NCBI RefSeq assembly: GCF_019880585.1
Contig: NZ_JAINVV010000012.1
Span: 1-64,000, forward strand
Direction of reading: 5' to 3'
DNA: 64,000 bases
DNA from: Sphingomonas colocasiae
GTDB lineage: Bacteria; Pseudomonadota; Alphaproteobacteria; Sphingomonadales; Sphingomonadaceae
Numbering within the stretch: the first letter of the stretch is position 1; the number at the start of each line of letters is the position of its first letter. Below the pieces are notes generated by a model. It made no database searches, was not told where the DNA came from, and worked only from the letters and a program-made list of their open reading frames with translations. Positions 20,416 to 28,950 of this stretch are shown one piece after another. Made by a program: the position numbers and the translations under genes.

Positions 20416-22226
20416 TGGCCGCTGAGGAAAAACCTCAGGAGACAGGGCCCGAGCCCGGCCGGATCATGGCGGAGCTCGAAGCGATCTTCCGCACGCCCGA
20501 ATTCGAGCGTGCACCCGTGATGCGGCAGTTGCTCAGCTTTCTTGTCCGTACCACGCTCGCCGGCGGCGGTGACGAACTCAAGGCCTATACGGTTGCCGTC
20601 GAGGGGCTGGGCCGCGATCCGGACTTCGATTCACAATCGGACAGCTATCCCCGCGTCCAGGTCGGCCGTCTGCGCAAGATGCTCGACGCCTATTATGCGA
20701 ATAACGCGAACGCCTCGCTCGAAAACGGGGTCCGCCTGCATGTGAAGCAGGGATCCTATCGCGTTCACTTCGCCCTGCCCGATACACCCTCCGCGCCCTT
20801 GCGATCGCCGGTGTGGGAGCAGGCCGAGGATGTTCCGGCCAGGACATTGTTTCCGGAAAGCCCGCGTCGCTCGCCTCCTCTCCGGCTTCCGCGAGCGCCG
20901 TTCCCCTGGCGTCTGGTGGTGATCGGGACAATATTGCTGATCGCGTTCATCGCGTTGGTCTGGATCGTCCGCAGCGCCGGCGACCTTCGTGCACCGCTGC
21001 GGCAGGTGTCGCAGGCGCCGGTGCTCGAACTCGGCGAGATAACCGCCAATGGCGGGCCCGATGCGCGGGTGCTCGCCGCCGCCGGACGGACCTTGCTCGA
21101 AGATGCGCTGCACCGCTCCTGGTTGATACGGGTGCGCGAAAGCGATCCTGCCAGCAGTCGCGATCTGCCCGATGTCGATCAGCCTATCTACCGGCTGATC
21201 GGCCGCGCCGATACCAGTGGCGCATTCGGAGGCAGGCAGATCGCGCTGACCCTGCTCGATCTCCAGACGGGCGACCAGCTCTGGTCCGACGTGATCGACG
21301 TCACACCGCAGGCCTCCGTCGCCGGACAGCCATCCACGACACTGACCGATCGGATGCGCCCAGCGATCATCGCCCTCATCTCGCCATTCGGCGTTATCGC
21401 CTCGCATCAGCGCAGCCTGCTGCAGCCGGTCGGCGAGCCGGGCTATGCCTGCATGCTCGATTACGAAGAGTATTTCCGATATCGTGATCCGGCGGCGCGT
21501 ACGCGCGTCCGCGATTGCGTGCGCGAAACCGTTCTGCGGGAGCCGATGGATCCCGTTGCGCTCGCGGCGGCCGCGTTCATGAATCTGGATCCGGCAATCG
21601 GCGGCGGCGGCCCCGACGGGCTCACCCGTGCCGCCGATCATGCACGTCGCGCGGTGGCCGCCAATTCCAAGAACGCCGAGGCACTGGTTGCGGATTCGCG
21701 GGTCGCGATGATGCACGGCCAATGCACGCGCGGCCGCGACCTCGGGCTGCGCGGCACAAGCCTGAACCCCTATAATCCGGAACTTGCCGGCATGGTCGGC
21801 TATCTGCTGATCACTTGCGGCGACCCTGACGGCGCCACAATGTTGCAGCGCGCCGTTGCAGAAGATCCCGACGTTCCGGCCTTTTACGGTGCGGCGTTGA
21901 TCCTGGCCCTGGTCGAACGGGGCGAAACGCCGGCCGCCCTTCATGTCGCTGACACCATCAGGCCGCCCGGTGCCGGCATGTATGGGCAATATGAGGTAAC
22001 GCAGACCTTTGCTGAAGCCGCGCGCGGCAATATTCCGGCGGCGCGCGCGCACTGGGCCAAAGCGAGCCGGACCGCCGGCAAATCGGCGACGGACGTCAAT
22101 GCCGTGCTGTCGCGCTATTTCTACGTCGAATCACTGCGCGCCCGCATGGCGGCCTATCTGCGCCGAACGGGCGTGATCACCGAGCCCGGCGCGACGCCGC
22201 CAGCCACCGATCGGCCAGCCAGCTAG
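20415..22226 (+). CDS. Membrane-anchored winged-helix/TPR protein
   Basis: A 603-residue protein with the layout seen in CadC-like or adenylate-cyclase-associated regulators. Residues about 15-125 form a winged-helix-like domain recognised by LLSFLVRTTLAGGGDELKAY, GRDPDFDSQSDSYPRVQVGRLR and LHVKQGSYRVHF. One membrane helix follows (about 166-186), then a TolB-like segment with LLDLQTGDQLWSDVIDV, and a C-terminal TPR-like helical region (about 390-580). ATG at 20415 is chosen for the AAGGGA ribosome site; a GTG 21 bp earlier is in frame. There is no cyclase domain. It probably senses something outside and acts inside the cell; the target is unknown. It is likely autoregulated through the palindrome just upstream. 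Confidence 0.75.
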   Translation: MAAEEKPQETGPEPGRIMAELEAIFRTPEFERAPVMRQLLSFLVRTTLAGGGDELKAYTVAVEGLGRDPDFDSQSDSYPRVQVGRLRKMLDAYYANNANASLENGVRLHVKQGSYRVHFALPDTPSAPLRSPVWEQAEDVPARTLFPESPRRSPPLRLPRAPFPWRLVVIGTILLIAFIALVWIVRSAGDLRAPLRQVSQAPVLELGEITANGGPDARVLAAAGRTLLEDALHRSWLIRVRESDPASSRDLPDVDQPIYRLIGRADTSGAFGGRQIALTLLDLQTGDQLWSDVIDVTPQASVAGQPSTTLTDRMRPAIIALISPFGVIASHQRSLLQPVGEPGYACMLDYEEYFRYRDPAARTRVRDCVRETVLREPMDPVALAAAAFMNLDPAIGGGGPDGLTRAADHARRAVAANSKNAEALVADSRVAMMHGQCTRGRDLGLRGTSLNPYNPELAGMVGYLLITCGDPDGATMLQRAVAEDPDVPAFYGAALILALVERGETPAALHVADTIRPPGAGMYGQYEVTQTFAEAARGNIPAARAHWAKASRTAGKSATDVNAVLSRYFYVESLRARMAAYLRRTGVITEPGATPPATDRPAS

Positions 22227-22330
22227 AGCGCTGTTCGGAAGAGCCCTCCCGCTCGGGAACGCAGAGCCGGGCTCCCATGGAATGACATCATCGCAAATAT
22301 CCGGAGCAGAATCGCGACGAGCACGAAAAA

Positions 22331-22357
22331 GGGCGCCCCGCACGATGCGGGGCGCCC
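22331..22357. terminator. Hairpin between convergent genes
   Basis: The perfect 12-bp stem GGGCGCCCCGCA with loop CGA, preceded by GAAAAA, can serve as terminator for both the TPR gene and the RcnB gene (the A run supplies T residues on the minus strand). Confidence 0.75.
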
Positions 22358-22378
22358 TCCGCCCTAGCCCCTCAGGGC

Positions 22379-23311
22379 TTACCAGAAGAAGTCGTGGATC
22401 ACATCGACGACATAGCCGGTCCGGACATCGACCAGGATGACGTCGTCATAATAACGGACCCAGCGATACGGGCCGTAGGCGGGCGGCAGGCGATACGACC
22501 AGGGATCGTCCAGCCAGTAGCTCGAACCGAACAGCAGCGAGTTCAGCGTGACGCCGATCGAGAAGCGGCGATAGCCATAACCCCATCCACGCGGCGCATA
22601 GTAGCGCCCGACCCGATAGGCGTTGCGGTTATATTGGCGATAGCGCTGCCAGTCGTAGCGATTGTCGCTGCGCCAGTTGCGATCCCAACGGCGATTATCG
22701 TTCCGGTCCCAACGGCGATTGTCATTGCGATCCCAGCGACGATCATTGTTGCCGTCCCAGCGGCGATTGTCGCCACGATCCCAGCGGCCGTCATTGTTGT
22801 TGCGCCAGTCGCGGCGGTCGTCCTGCCGATCGCGGCGGAAATCCTGGCGATCGTCACGACGATCGGCACGGAAATCGCGGCGGTCGTCACGGCGGTCGGC
22901 GCGGAACTGATCCTGCGTCACCACGCCGTTCCTCAGGTCGCGACGGTCGTCGCGCCGTTCGCCACGGAAGGCACGCTGATCGTCGCGGCGCTCACGGCGG
23001 AAATCCTGCCGATCATCGCGCCGTTCCTGGCGGAAGCCCTGACGCTGACCGTCAAATTGCGGCCGTGCCTGCACGGGCGCGGAGGGCGCGGCCTGACGCA
23101 CCGGCGCCTGACGCTGAAAGCGTTCGGACCGGGCCTGAGCGCGCTCGGCGCGGTATTGCCCGCGGTCGGCGCGTGGGGAGAAGCTTTGGCCCTGGCTGCG
23201 CTCCGCGCGCGGAGCGCGATCGCCACCGCGATCACCACGATCGCCGCGCTGTGCCATCGCCGGGGTCGCTGCCGTCGCGGCAAGCAGCGCCAGGATCATC
23301 AATTTCCTCAT
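22379..23311 (-). CDS. RcnB family exported protein with Arg/Asp repeats
   Basis: A 310-residue exported protein. The signal peptide is MRKLMILALLAATAATPAMAQ. The C-terminal 45 residues (YRLPPAYGPYRWVRYYDD, then ILVDVRTGYVVDVI and a terminal FFW) are the RcnB domain, named for a periplasmic factor in nickel/cobalt homeostasis. The middle, about residues 90-230, is low-complexity: repeated RRDDRRDFR units, then repeated RRWDRNDN units. ATG at 23311 begins the signal peptide; the 12-residue upstream extension is not needed. The repeat region is extremely polar and could bind polyanions or metals; this is inference. No metal efflux gene is adjacent. Confidence 0.82.
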   Translation of the reverse strand: MRKLMILALLAATAATPAMAQRGDRGDRGGDRAPRAERSQGQSFSPRADRGQYRAERAQARSERFQRQAPVRQAAPSAPVQARPQFDGQRQGFRQERRDDRQDFRRERRDDQRAFRGERRDDRRDLRNGVVTQDQFRADRRDDRRDFRADRRDDRQDFRRDRQDDRRDWRNNNDGRWDRGDNRRWDGNNDRRWDRNDNRRWDRNDNRRWDRNWRSDNRYDWQRYRQYNRNAYRVGRYYAPRGWGYGYRRFSIGVTLNSLLFGSSYWLDDPWSYRLPPAYGPYRWVRYYDDVILVDVRTGYVVDVIHDFFW

Positions 23312-23417
23312 CACTGATACTCCACCGGCGACACCCTTGGCCGCCATCCATGCCTTAATGGACGATCACGCATGAGCGCGCGCTGAACCGGGTTGAAAGC
23401 GCGCTGAAAGCTTCCGA

Positions 23418-23972
23418 TCAGCGTTTCCGGGCCCTGGGCGGCGGCGACAGCGCCGGAACGGCGCGCGCGGCATCCTCCGGATCGATGCCCGGCGGGGGTG
23501 CCGCCGCGATCCTCTCGCTCCCCGAAGCGATGCCCGCGGCGTGCCGGATCGCGCGGCGTATGCGCGGATATGTGCCGCACGGGCAGATATTGGTGATCGC
23601 GGCGTCGATATCCGCGTCGGTCGGATTGGGGTTCTTGTCGAGCAACACCGCCGCCGCCATGATCATGCCCGACTGGCAATAGCCGCATTGCGGCACATTC
23701 TCCGCCGCCCAGGCCTGTTGCACGGCATGGCTGCGGTCACGCGACAGCGCCTCGATCGTCGTCACGAAGCTGCCTTCGAGCTGGGCGATCGTGACGGTGC
23801 AGCTCCTGACGGCCTCGCCATCGACGATGACGGTGCAAGCCCCGCAATCGCCACGCCCGCAACCATATTTGGTGCCGGTCAGGTTGGATGCGTCGCGCAA
23901 TGCCCAGAGCAGCGGGGTCTGCGGATCCATCCGATACTGGACGGGCTGGTTGTTGACGGTGAAGCGGGTCAT
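23418..23972 (-). CDS. (2Fe-2S) small subunit of a molybdenum hydroxylase, orphan
   Basis: A 184-residue protein matching the electron-transfer subunit of xanthine-dehydrogenase-type molybdenum hydroxylases (isoquinoline 1-oxidoreductase alpha-like). The plant-type cluster motif is in YGCGRGDCGACTVIVDGEAVRSC (about residues 37-59), and the second cluster cysteines are in PQCGYCQSGMIM and NICPCGTYPRIRRAI. Residues after about 150 are a Pro/Ala/Arg-rich tail not typical of the core fold. Such subunits are normally next to a large molybdopterin subunit; none is present in the neighbouring genes or elsewhere in the window. It is divergent from the LigB-type dioxygenase gene, 89 bp apart. Confidence 0.88.
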   Translation of the reverse strand: MTRFTVNNQPVQYRMDPQTPLLWALRDASNLTGTKYGCGRGDCGACTVIVDGEAVRSCTVTIAQLEGSFVTTIEALSRDRSHAVQQAWAAENVPQCGYCQSGMIMAAAVLLDKNPNPTDADIDAAITNICPCGTYPRIRRAIRHAAGIASGSERIAAAPPPGIDPEDAARAVPALSPPPRARKR

Positions 23973-24061
23973 GAAGCCTTCTAAATCCGGAAACGATGGT
24001 TTTCCAATCCCGACATCACCCGGCCATTGATGCGATTGTCCGCCAGGCCGATATTCGGGGC

Positions 24062-24859
24062 ATGACGATGCCCACCCTCTTCATCCCGCATGGCGGCGGC
24101 CCCTGCTTCTTCATGAACCCCGGCGCGGCGCCCGATGCGATGTGGCGGCCGATGGAAGCCTATCTCAAGGGCCTGATCGCATCGCTGCCCGAACGGCCCA
24201 GGGCGATCCTGCTGATCTCGGGCCATTGGGAGGAAGCGGCGTTCACCGTCCACACCGGCGAACGGCCGGGCCTGTATTTCGACTATTACAACTTCCCGCC
24301 CCACACCTATCAGCTCCGCTGGGACGCGCCCGGCGCACCCGATCTGGCGTGCCGCGCGGCGGGCCTGCTCGAAGCGGAGGGTTTCGCGACGGGCGAGGAA
24401 GCGGTGCGCGGCTGGGATCACGGCGTCTTCATCCCGATGATGGTCTCGCTGCCAGACGCCGATATTCCTGTGGCGCAACTGTCGCTGCGGCGCGATCTCG
24501 ATCCGGCCGCGCATATCGCCGCCGGCCGCGCGCTCGCTCCGCTGCGCGACGAAGGCGTGTTGATCGTCGGATCGGGCATGAGCTTCCACAATCTGCGCGA
24601 ACGCGGCCCCCACGTCACCGAACGCGCCGATATCTGGGACGATGCGCTGACCGCGGCCGTCACCGATCCCGATCCGCAAACGCGCGCGAACCGCGTCGCC
24701 GCATGGACCGATCTGCCCGAAGCCCATTTCGCGCACCCGCGCGAGGAACATCTGCTGCCGCTGATGGTCGCGCTCGGCGCGGGCGGAAACGCCCCCGCCA
24801 CCCGCGACTTCAGCGACCATGTTCTCGGCTGGACCGTCTCGGGCTACCGATTCGGTTAG
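24062..24859 (+). CDS. LigB-type extradiol dioxygenase (DODA family)
   Basis: A 265-residue non-haem iron enzyme of the class III extradiol dioxygenase/4,5-DOPA dioxygenase group, which cleaves catechol-type rings. Metal-site histidines are visible in TLFIPHGGGPCFFM (about residue 9), LISGHWEEAAF and GSGMSFHNLRERG, with DHVLGWTVSGY near the end. ATG at 24062 is chosen because MTMPTLFIPHGGGP is the usual start; the 22-residue extension upstream overlaps the divergent gene's promoter. The physiological substrate is unknown, and in bacteria many members act on artificial catechols. Confidence 0.88.
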   Translation: MTMPTLFIPHGGGPCFFMNPGAAPDAMWRPMEAYLKGLIASLPERPRAILLISGHWEEAAFTVHTGERPGLYFDYYNFPPHTYQLRWDAPGAPDLACRAAGLLEAEGFATGEEAVRGWDHGVFIPMMVSLPDADIPVAQLSLRRDLDPAAHIAAGRALAPLRDEGVLIVGSGMSFHNLRERGPHVTERADIWDDALTAAVTDPDPQTRANRVAAWTDLPEAHFAHPREEHLLPLMVALGAGGNAPATRDFSDHVLGWTVSGYRFG

Positions 24860-24868
24860 CTGGGCCGG

Positions 24869-25011
24869 AGGACGGGCCGCATTTCGGGCCAGGCCGGAGC
24901 GAGAATGGTGCCGCGCGAGAACCGGCGCGCAGCGCACTTCAGTACGTGAGCACCGGAAGCGCAGCGCGGTGCCGTTCGCAGCCCGGCATCGCCCGAAAGG
25001 CGGCCCGTCCT
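24869..25011. repeat. Large imperfect palindrome (about 143 bp)
   Basis: The outer arms AGGACGGGCCGCATTTCGGGC (24869-24889) and 24991-25011 pair at 20 of 21 positions. Inner segments continue pairing imperfectly (GGTGCCGCGC near 24915 with GCGCGGTGCC near 24964). The right arm ends at the stop codon of the aldolase gene. The size and convergent position suggest a small mobile palindrome or a two-way terminator. Confidence 0.75.
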
Positions 25012-25772
25012 TAGTCGCGCCAGCTTGTGTCGATTCTATCGACCTTCCGCACCATCGCGTCGAAATCGGCCTTGCCTGGTTCGGCATGCGCCTGCGCCAT
25101 ATAAAGGTCGCGCTGATGGACGGCGACAACCTCGGCCGGCACTTCGATCGGCGTTCCCATCGCGGCGGTGGCGACCTGGATCTCGCAGGCACGCTGAAGC
25201 GCCCAGTGCTTGACGAAGGCCTCGGGCAATGTTCGCCCCATCACGAGGATGCCGTGATTGCGCAGCAGCATCACCCTTTTATCGCCCAGTGCCTCGATCA
25301 GCCGCGGCCCTTCCTCGTCGCGCACGGTGACGCCCTCGAAATCATGATAGGCGATCTGGCCGGCGAAATTGCAGGCATAGAAATTGGTCGGCCGCAGTCC
25401 GCCTTCGACCGAGCTCACCGCCATGCCCGCCGTTGTATGGGTGTGCATGATGCAATGGGCGTCGGGCAGATTGCGGTGGAACAGGCTGTGCTGGACGAAG
25501 CCGGCGCGATTCACGGGCCAGGGATTATCGTCCAGCTTGTTGCCGTCGATGTCGATCTTCACCAGGTTGGACGCGGTCACTTCGCTAAAGTGCAGTCCGA
25601 ACGGATTGATCAGGAAGGCGCCCTCCTCATCGGGCAGCTTCACGGTGATATGGTTGTAGATCATCTCGGACCAGCCGAGCATGTCGAACACCCGGTAGCA
25701 TGCCGCAAGCTGCTGCCGCGCCTGCCACTCCGACTCGCTCCATTGCGTATTGCGCCTGATTGCGGTCGCCAT
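25011..25772 (-). CDS. Class II aldolase/adducin family protein
   Basis: A 253-residue zinc-dependent enzyme of the class II aldolase/adducin fold (fuculose-phosphate aldolase, ribulose-phosphate epimerase and relatives). Zinc ligands are present in CIMHTHTTAGMAVSS (two His, about residues 108-110) and LLRNHGILVMG (about 170). YNHITVKLPDEEGAFLINPFG is the typical N-terminal signature. ATG at 25772 has AAGGAGA about 9 nt before it; the 15-residue longer form does not. A second, related gene is in the catabolic island at 48944. Reaction and substrate cannot be assigned. Confidence 0.88.
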   Translation of the reverse strand: MATAIRRNTQWSESEWQARQQLAACYRVFDMLGWSEMIYNHITVKLPDEEGAFLINPFGLHFSEVTASNLVKIDIDGNKLDDNPWPVNRAGFVQHSLFHRNLPDAHCIMHTHTTAGMAVSSVEGGLRPTNFYACNFAGQIAYHDFEGVTVRDEEGPRLIEALGDKRVMLLRNHGILVMGRTLPEAFVKHWALQRACEIQVATAAMGTPIEVPAEVVAVHQRDLYMAQAHAEPGKADFDAMVRKVDRIDTSWRD

Positions 25773-25951
25773 GACGATCTCTCCTTGGTCCGTGCGAATT
25801 TCCTTGCGGCCGTTCATATCGTATCACGGGCGGACCGAGCAAATACGCTACGAGAAATGCCGCTTGCGGCTTGAAAATCGGCCGCCGCACTGTTAGGGGC
25901 CGCGCGATACGGCGCGGACTCGGTTCGCGGCGACCCCTGATTATTGCTTTT

Positions 25952-25974
25952 CGACTCACACAGAGCGTGAGTCG
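25952..25974 (+). promoter_or_regulatory. Hairpin in the rpsU leader
   Basis: The perfect 8-bp stem CGACTCAC/GTGAGTCG with a 7-nt loop lies 29 bp before the rpsU start. It could be a leader structure for translation control or a remnant terminator; nothing here decides between these. Confidence 0.45.
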
Positions 25975-26002
25975 TTTCGATGGATTGGAGATAGACGGCC
26001 TT

Positions 26003-26209
26003 ATGCAAATCCTCGTTCGCGACAATAATGTCGACCAGGCGCTGCGCGCGCTCAAGAAGAAGCTGCAGCGCGAAGGCGTCTACCGCGAGATGAAGCTGCG
26101 CCGTCATTACGAGAAGCCCTCCGAAAAGCGTGCGCGCGAGCGCGCTGCCGCGATTCGCCGCGCCCGCAAGCTGGAGCGCAAGCGCATGGAGCGCGACGGC
26201 GTCCGTTAA
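26003..26209 (+). CDS. rpsU: 30S ribosomal protein S21
   Basis: The 68-residue S21, a component of the 30S subunit needed for initiation complex formation. The sequence [20 protein letters not shown] and the very basic helical tail ([11 protein letters not shown]) are diagnostic. ATG at 26003 is fixed by the family start; the upstream in-frame extension crosses a leader hairpin and is not coding. An FKBP-type isomerase gene follows after 30 bp and probably shares the transcript, ending at the terminator near 26900. Confidence 0.97.
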   Translation: MQILVRDNNVDQALRALKKKLQREGVYREMKLRRHYEKPSEKRARERAAAIRRARKLERKRMERDGVR

Positions 26210-26239
26210 GCGTCAAGGCCCTTTCGGGAAGTTCAGTCC

Positions 26240-26845
26240 ATGTCGGTGACCGCCGTTCCGCTTCGCCCGATCAAGAAGGGCGCGCTTCTCACTCTGTGGG
26301 TCGGCGTCGGCCTGGCCATCGCCGCTGCGGCGGGAGCCGCCTGGTACGGCACGCAGTCGCCCGCATTGCTCAATGCGGCGACGCCCGAGCAGTTCCTGGC
26401 CTGGAATGCGAAGCAGGATGGCGTGGTCACCACCGGCTCGGGCCTGCAATACAAGGTCCTGACCGCGGGCACGGGCGGCAGCCCGACCGATTCGGACGCG
26501 GTGCTGGTCGGTTACAAGGGCACGCTGCGCGACGGCACCGTCTTCGACGAGAATCCGCAGGCGAGCTTCCCGGTCGCGGGCGTTGTTCCGGGCTTTTCGG
26601 AAGCGCTCAAGCTGATGAAGCGCGGCGGCAAATACCGCCTCTGGATCCCGCCTGCGCTCGGCTATGGCGATCATGCCCAGGGTGATGCGATCCCGGCGAA
26701 TTCGCTGCTCGTCTTCGACGTCGACCTGATCGACTACAAGTCGATCGCGGAAATCCAGGCCGAGATGGAGCGCCTCCGCGCGCAGGGCGCGCTGCCCTCG
26801 CAGGGCGGCATGCCGCCGGGTGGGATGCCCCCAGGCATTCAGTAA
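26240..26845 (+). CDS. FKBP-type peptidyl-prolyl isomerase
   Basis: A 201-residue membrane-anchored peptidyl-prolyl cis-trans isomerase. One N-terminal transmembrane helix (about residues 16-38) anchors it, with the catalytic domain probably in the periplasm. The FKBP domain (about 66-165) shows GSGLQYKVLTAG, GYKGTLRDGTVFDEN, FSEALKLMKRGGKYRLWIPP and LLVFDVDLI. A Gly/Met/Pro tail (GGMPPGGMPPGIQ) ends the protein. The gene lies 30 bp after rpsU and is closed by a strong terminator. The likely role is folding of exported proteins. Confidence 0.93.
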   Translation: MSVTAVPLRPIKKGALLTLWVGVGLAIAAAAGAAWYGTQSPALLNAATPEQFLAWNAKQDGVVTTGSGLQYKVLTAGTGGSPTDSDAVLVGYKGTLRDGTVFDENPQASFPVAGVVPGFSEALKLMKRGGKYRLWIPPALGYGDHAQGDAIPANSLLVFDVDLIDYKSIAEIQAEMERLRAQGALPSQGGMPPGGMPPGIQ

Positions 26846-26866
26846 TCGCCAAATTCCGTCACGGAA

Positions 26867-26913
26867 CGAAAAGCCCGGAAGATGCCTTGTGAAGGCTTCT
26901 TCCGGGCTTTTCG
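26867..26913. terminator. Strong bidirectional terminator
   Basis: A long stem: 16 perfect pairs (CGAAAAGCCCGGAAGA, 26867-26882, with 26898-26913) continue inward through one mismatch to GCCTT/AAGGC around a GTG loop. A and T runs at its ends suit termination in both directions between the convergent FKBP and AI-2E permease genes. Confidence 0.9.
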
Positions 26914-26955
26914 TTTGAGTGGCGCTTCACGCCGGGAAGGATCTTCCAGGAAAAC

Positions 26956-28050
26956 CTACCCCCCGCCGCGCCGCGCGATCCGCTGGCCGGCGGCCGTCGC
27001 GCCGGCCGGCACCTGCTCCGCTCTGCGCTCCAGCGCGACGCGGATCATCGCGACGATCGGATCGGCCAGCGCCAGGCCATAGATGCCGAACAATGTGCCG
27101 AAGATGATCTGCGTGCCCAATGTCAGCGCGGGCGGCATGTCCACCGTGCGCTTGGCGACCATCGGGATCAGCACATAGCCGTCGAAGGTCTGGACGACGA
27201 AATAGGTGCCGATCGCCCATAATCCGGTCTCGACGCCGGCGCTGAAGCCCACCGCGACCATCAGCACGCCGCTGACGAACGCCCCGATATTGGGAATGAA
27301 GGCCAGCATGCCGGTCAGGATGCCCAGGATCAGCGCCATCGGCACGCCGCCGATCACCAGCGCGATCCAGGTCAATATGCCTTCTGCGACCATGCCGATG
27401 ATCCGCCCGAACATCAGCCGGCGCATCGTCTGGCCGATCCGCTCGAGCGTGATGCGCGCATCGTTGCGCTTGTCGGCGGGCAGCAGCCACTGGAAGCCGC
27501 GATCGTAAACGCGCGGCTCCATCGCCAGGAACAGGCCGATCACCACGATCATGAACAGGCTGGTGAGCGCGCCGAAGGCGGTGCTGACGAACCCGGTCAC
27601 CCGGCCGATCGAGCCGACCGCTTCGCGCGCCAGCCCCTTCATGTCCTCCGCGCCGGGCATGATGCCCATCTGCTCCGCCCATTGCAGCAGCCGATCGCCC
27701 TGCACTTCCACGGTGTCGCGCAACTGGCCGGCCTGCTGCGCCAGCTCGACGCCCGTCATGTAGAGCGTGCCGAACAGGAAGGCGACGGCGGCGATCATCA
27801 GGATCGCGATCCGCCAGCCCCGCGCGATCGGCAGCGCCCGCCCGAGCAGCCGCGCGCCGCCGTCGAGGATGATCGCGAAGATGATCCCGCCCAGGATGAG
27901 CAGCAGCGGCTGGATCAGCAGCACGACCAGCGCGAAGGCGCTCGCCATGCTCAGCCAGATGAAGGCGCGCTTGATCTCCTGACGGGTTTCGGGATCGCGA
28001 ACCTCGCTCGGTCCCGGAGCCTTGACGGTCTTGGCGCGCTCTCCGGTCAT
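26956..28050 (-). CDS. AI-2E family permease
   Basis: A 364-residue inner-membrane protein of the AI-2E (autoinducer-2 exporter, TqsA/PerM) family. About eight helices are visible: three near the N-terminus, a long amphipathic periplasmic-type region (about 75-150), then five including the conserved PNIGAFVSGVLMVAVGF and QTFDGYVLIPMVAKRTVDMPP. The gene starts 12 nt after lepB and is the last of the pyrE-pdxJ-acpS-lepB unit. Most members do not transport AI-2; some are sodium/proton antiporters or solute exporters, so the substrate is left open. Confidence 0.9.
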   Translation of the reverse strand: MTGERAKTVKAPGPSEVRDPETRQEIKRAFIWLSMASAFALVVLLIQPLLLILGGIIFAIILDGGARLLGRALPIARGWRIAILMIAAVAFLFGTLYMTGVELAQQAGQLRDTVEVQGDRLLQWAEQMGIMPGAEDMKGLAREAVGSIGRVTGFVSTAFGALTSLFMIVVIGLFLAMEPRVYDRGFQWLLPADKRNDARITLERIGQTMRRLMFGRIIGMVAEGILTWIALVIGGVPMALILGILTGMLAFIPNIGAFVSGVLMVAVGFSAGVETGLWAIGTYFVVQTFDGYVLIPMVAKRTVDMPPALTLGTQIIFGTLFGIYGLALADPIVAMIRVALERRAEQVPAGATAAGQRIARRGGG

Positions 28051-28062
28051 GCTGTCTGCGTC

Positions 28063-28950
28063 CTATTCCTTGTCGGGATGAAGGCCGGTCCAGGCCCGTC
28101 CGCCGCGCAAGGCGGTGAACCAGCTGATCGGGTTCCACCAGGCGGCGGACCCGTCGAGCGAGAAGGTGATGAACTCCGCGCGGCCGCCGACATTCTCCCA
28201 CGGCACCGGGCCGCCCAGCCCCTTGCCCTCGACGGGGAAACGGCTGTCCGCCGAATGGTCGCGATTGTCGCCCATCAGGAAGACATGGTTCTTGGGGACC
28301 GCGACCGGGCCGTAGTCGTCACCCGGCGACCAGCCCGTATCGAGCACGACATAGTTGCGCCCGTCGGGCAGATATTCGCGGAAGGCCGGCAACTCGCAAT
28401 AGAACCTGCCGTCGGGCCCGGGGCGGCGCGCCATCGGATAATCGTCCGGGCTGCACGGCGAATTGACGTCGACCGGAATCCGCGTCGCGCCCAGCGACAC
28501 GCGGCGAAGCGGCTGATCGTTGAGCAGCACGATGCCGCCCCGCACCTCGATCTTGTCGCCGCCCACGCCGATGACGCGCTTGATATAGTCCTCGCGCTTG
28601 CCCGGCGGGCTCGCGATCACGACGTCGCCGCGTTCGGGCATCCGGCCGAACAGGCGGCCGTCGACGCGCGGCATCACATGGAAGCTGGGCGAGACATAGG
28701 ACCAGCCATAGGGATATTTGGATACGACCAGCCGGTCACCGGTCAGCAGCCCCGGCATCATCGATTCGGACGGGATGTAGAACGGCTTGGCGATGAAGCT
28801 GTGAAAGCCGAGCACCGCCAGGACCAGCCAGAAGATCGCGCGCATCTCCGCCCACCAGTCGGTGCCGCCCTTGGGCTTGCCGTCGGTGGCTCTGGCATCG
28901 GTTGCGGGGGCGTCCTTGTCGGCGACCTCATTCTCGACGATTTCGGTCAA
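28063..28950 (-). CDS. lepB: Signal peptidase I
   Basis: Membrane-bound Ser/Lys protease that removes signal peptides from exported proteins. In the 295-residue protein one transmembrane helix (about 39-55) precedes the catalytic serine in PSESMMPG (Ser63) and the general-base lysine in [12 protein letters not shown] (Lys124). The late signature [11 protein letters not shown] is intact. The N-terminal cytosolic part ([19 protein letters not shown]) is long and polar. The start overlaps the acpS stop by 4 nt. The rnc and era genes often found after lepB in this phylum are not here; an AI-2E permease follows instead. Confidence 0.96.
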   Translation of the reverse strand: MTEIVENEVADKDAPATDARATDGKPKGGTDWWAEMRAIFWLVLAVLGFHSFIAKPFYIPSESMMPGLLTGDRLVVSKYPYGWSYVSPSFHVMPRVDGRLFGRMPERGDVVIASPPGKREDYIKRVIGVGGDKIEVRGGIVLLNDQPLRRVSLGATRIPVDVNSPCSPDDYPMARRPGPDGRFYCELPAFREYLPDGRNYVVLDTGWSPGDDYGPVAVPKNHVFLMGDNRDHSADSRFPVEGKGLGGPVPWENVGGRAEFITFSLDGSAAWWNPISWFTALRGGRAWTGLHPDKE

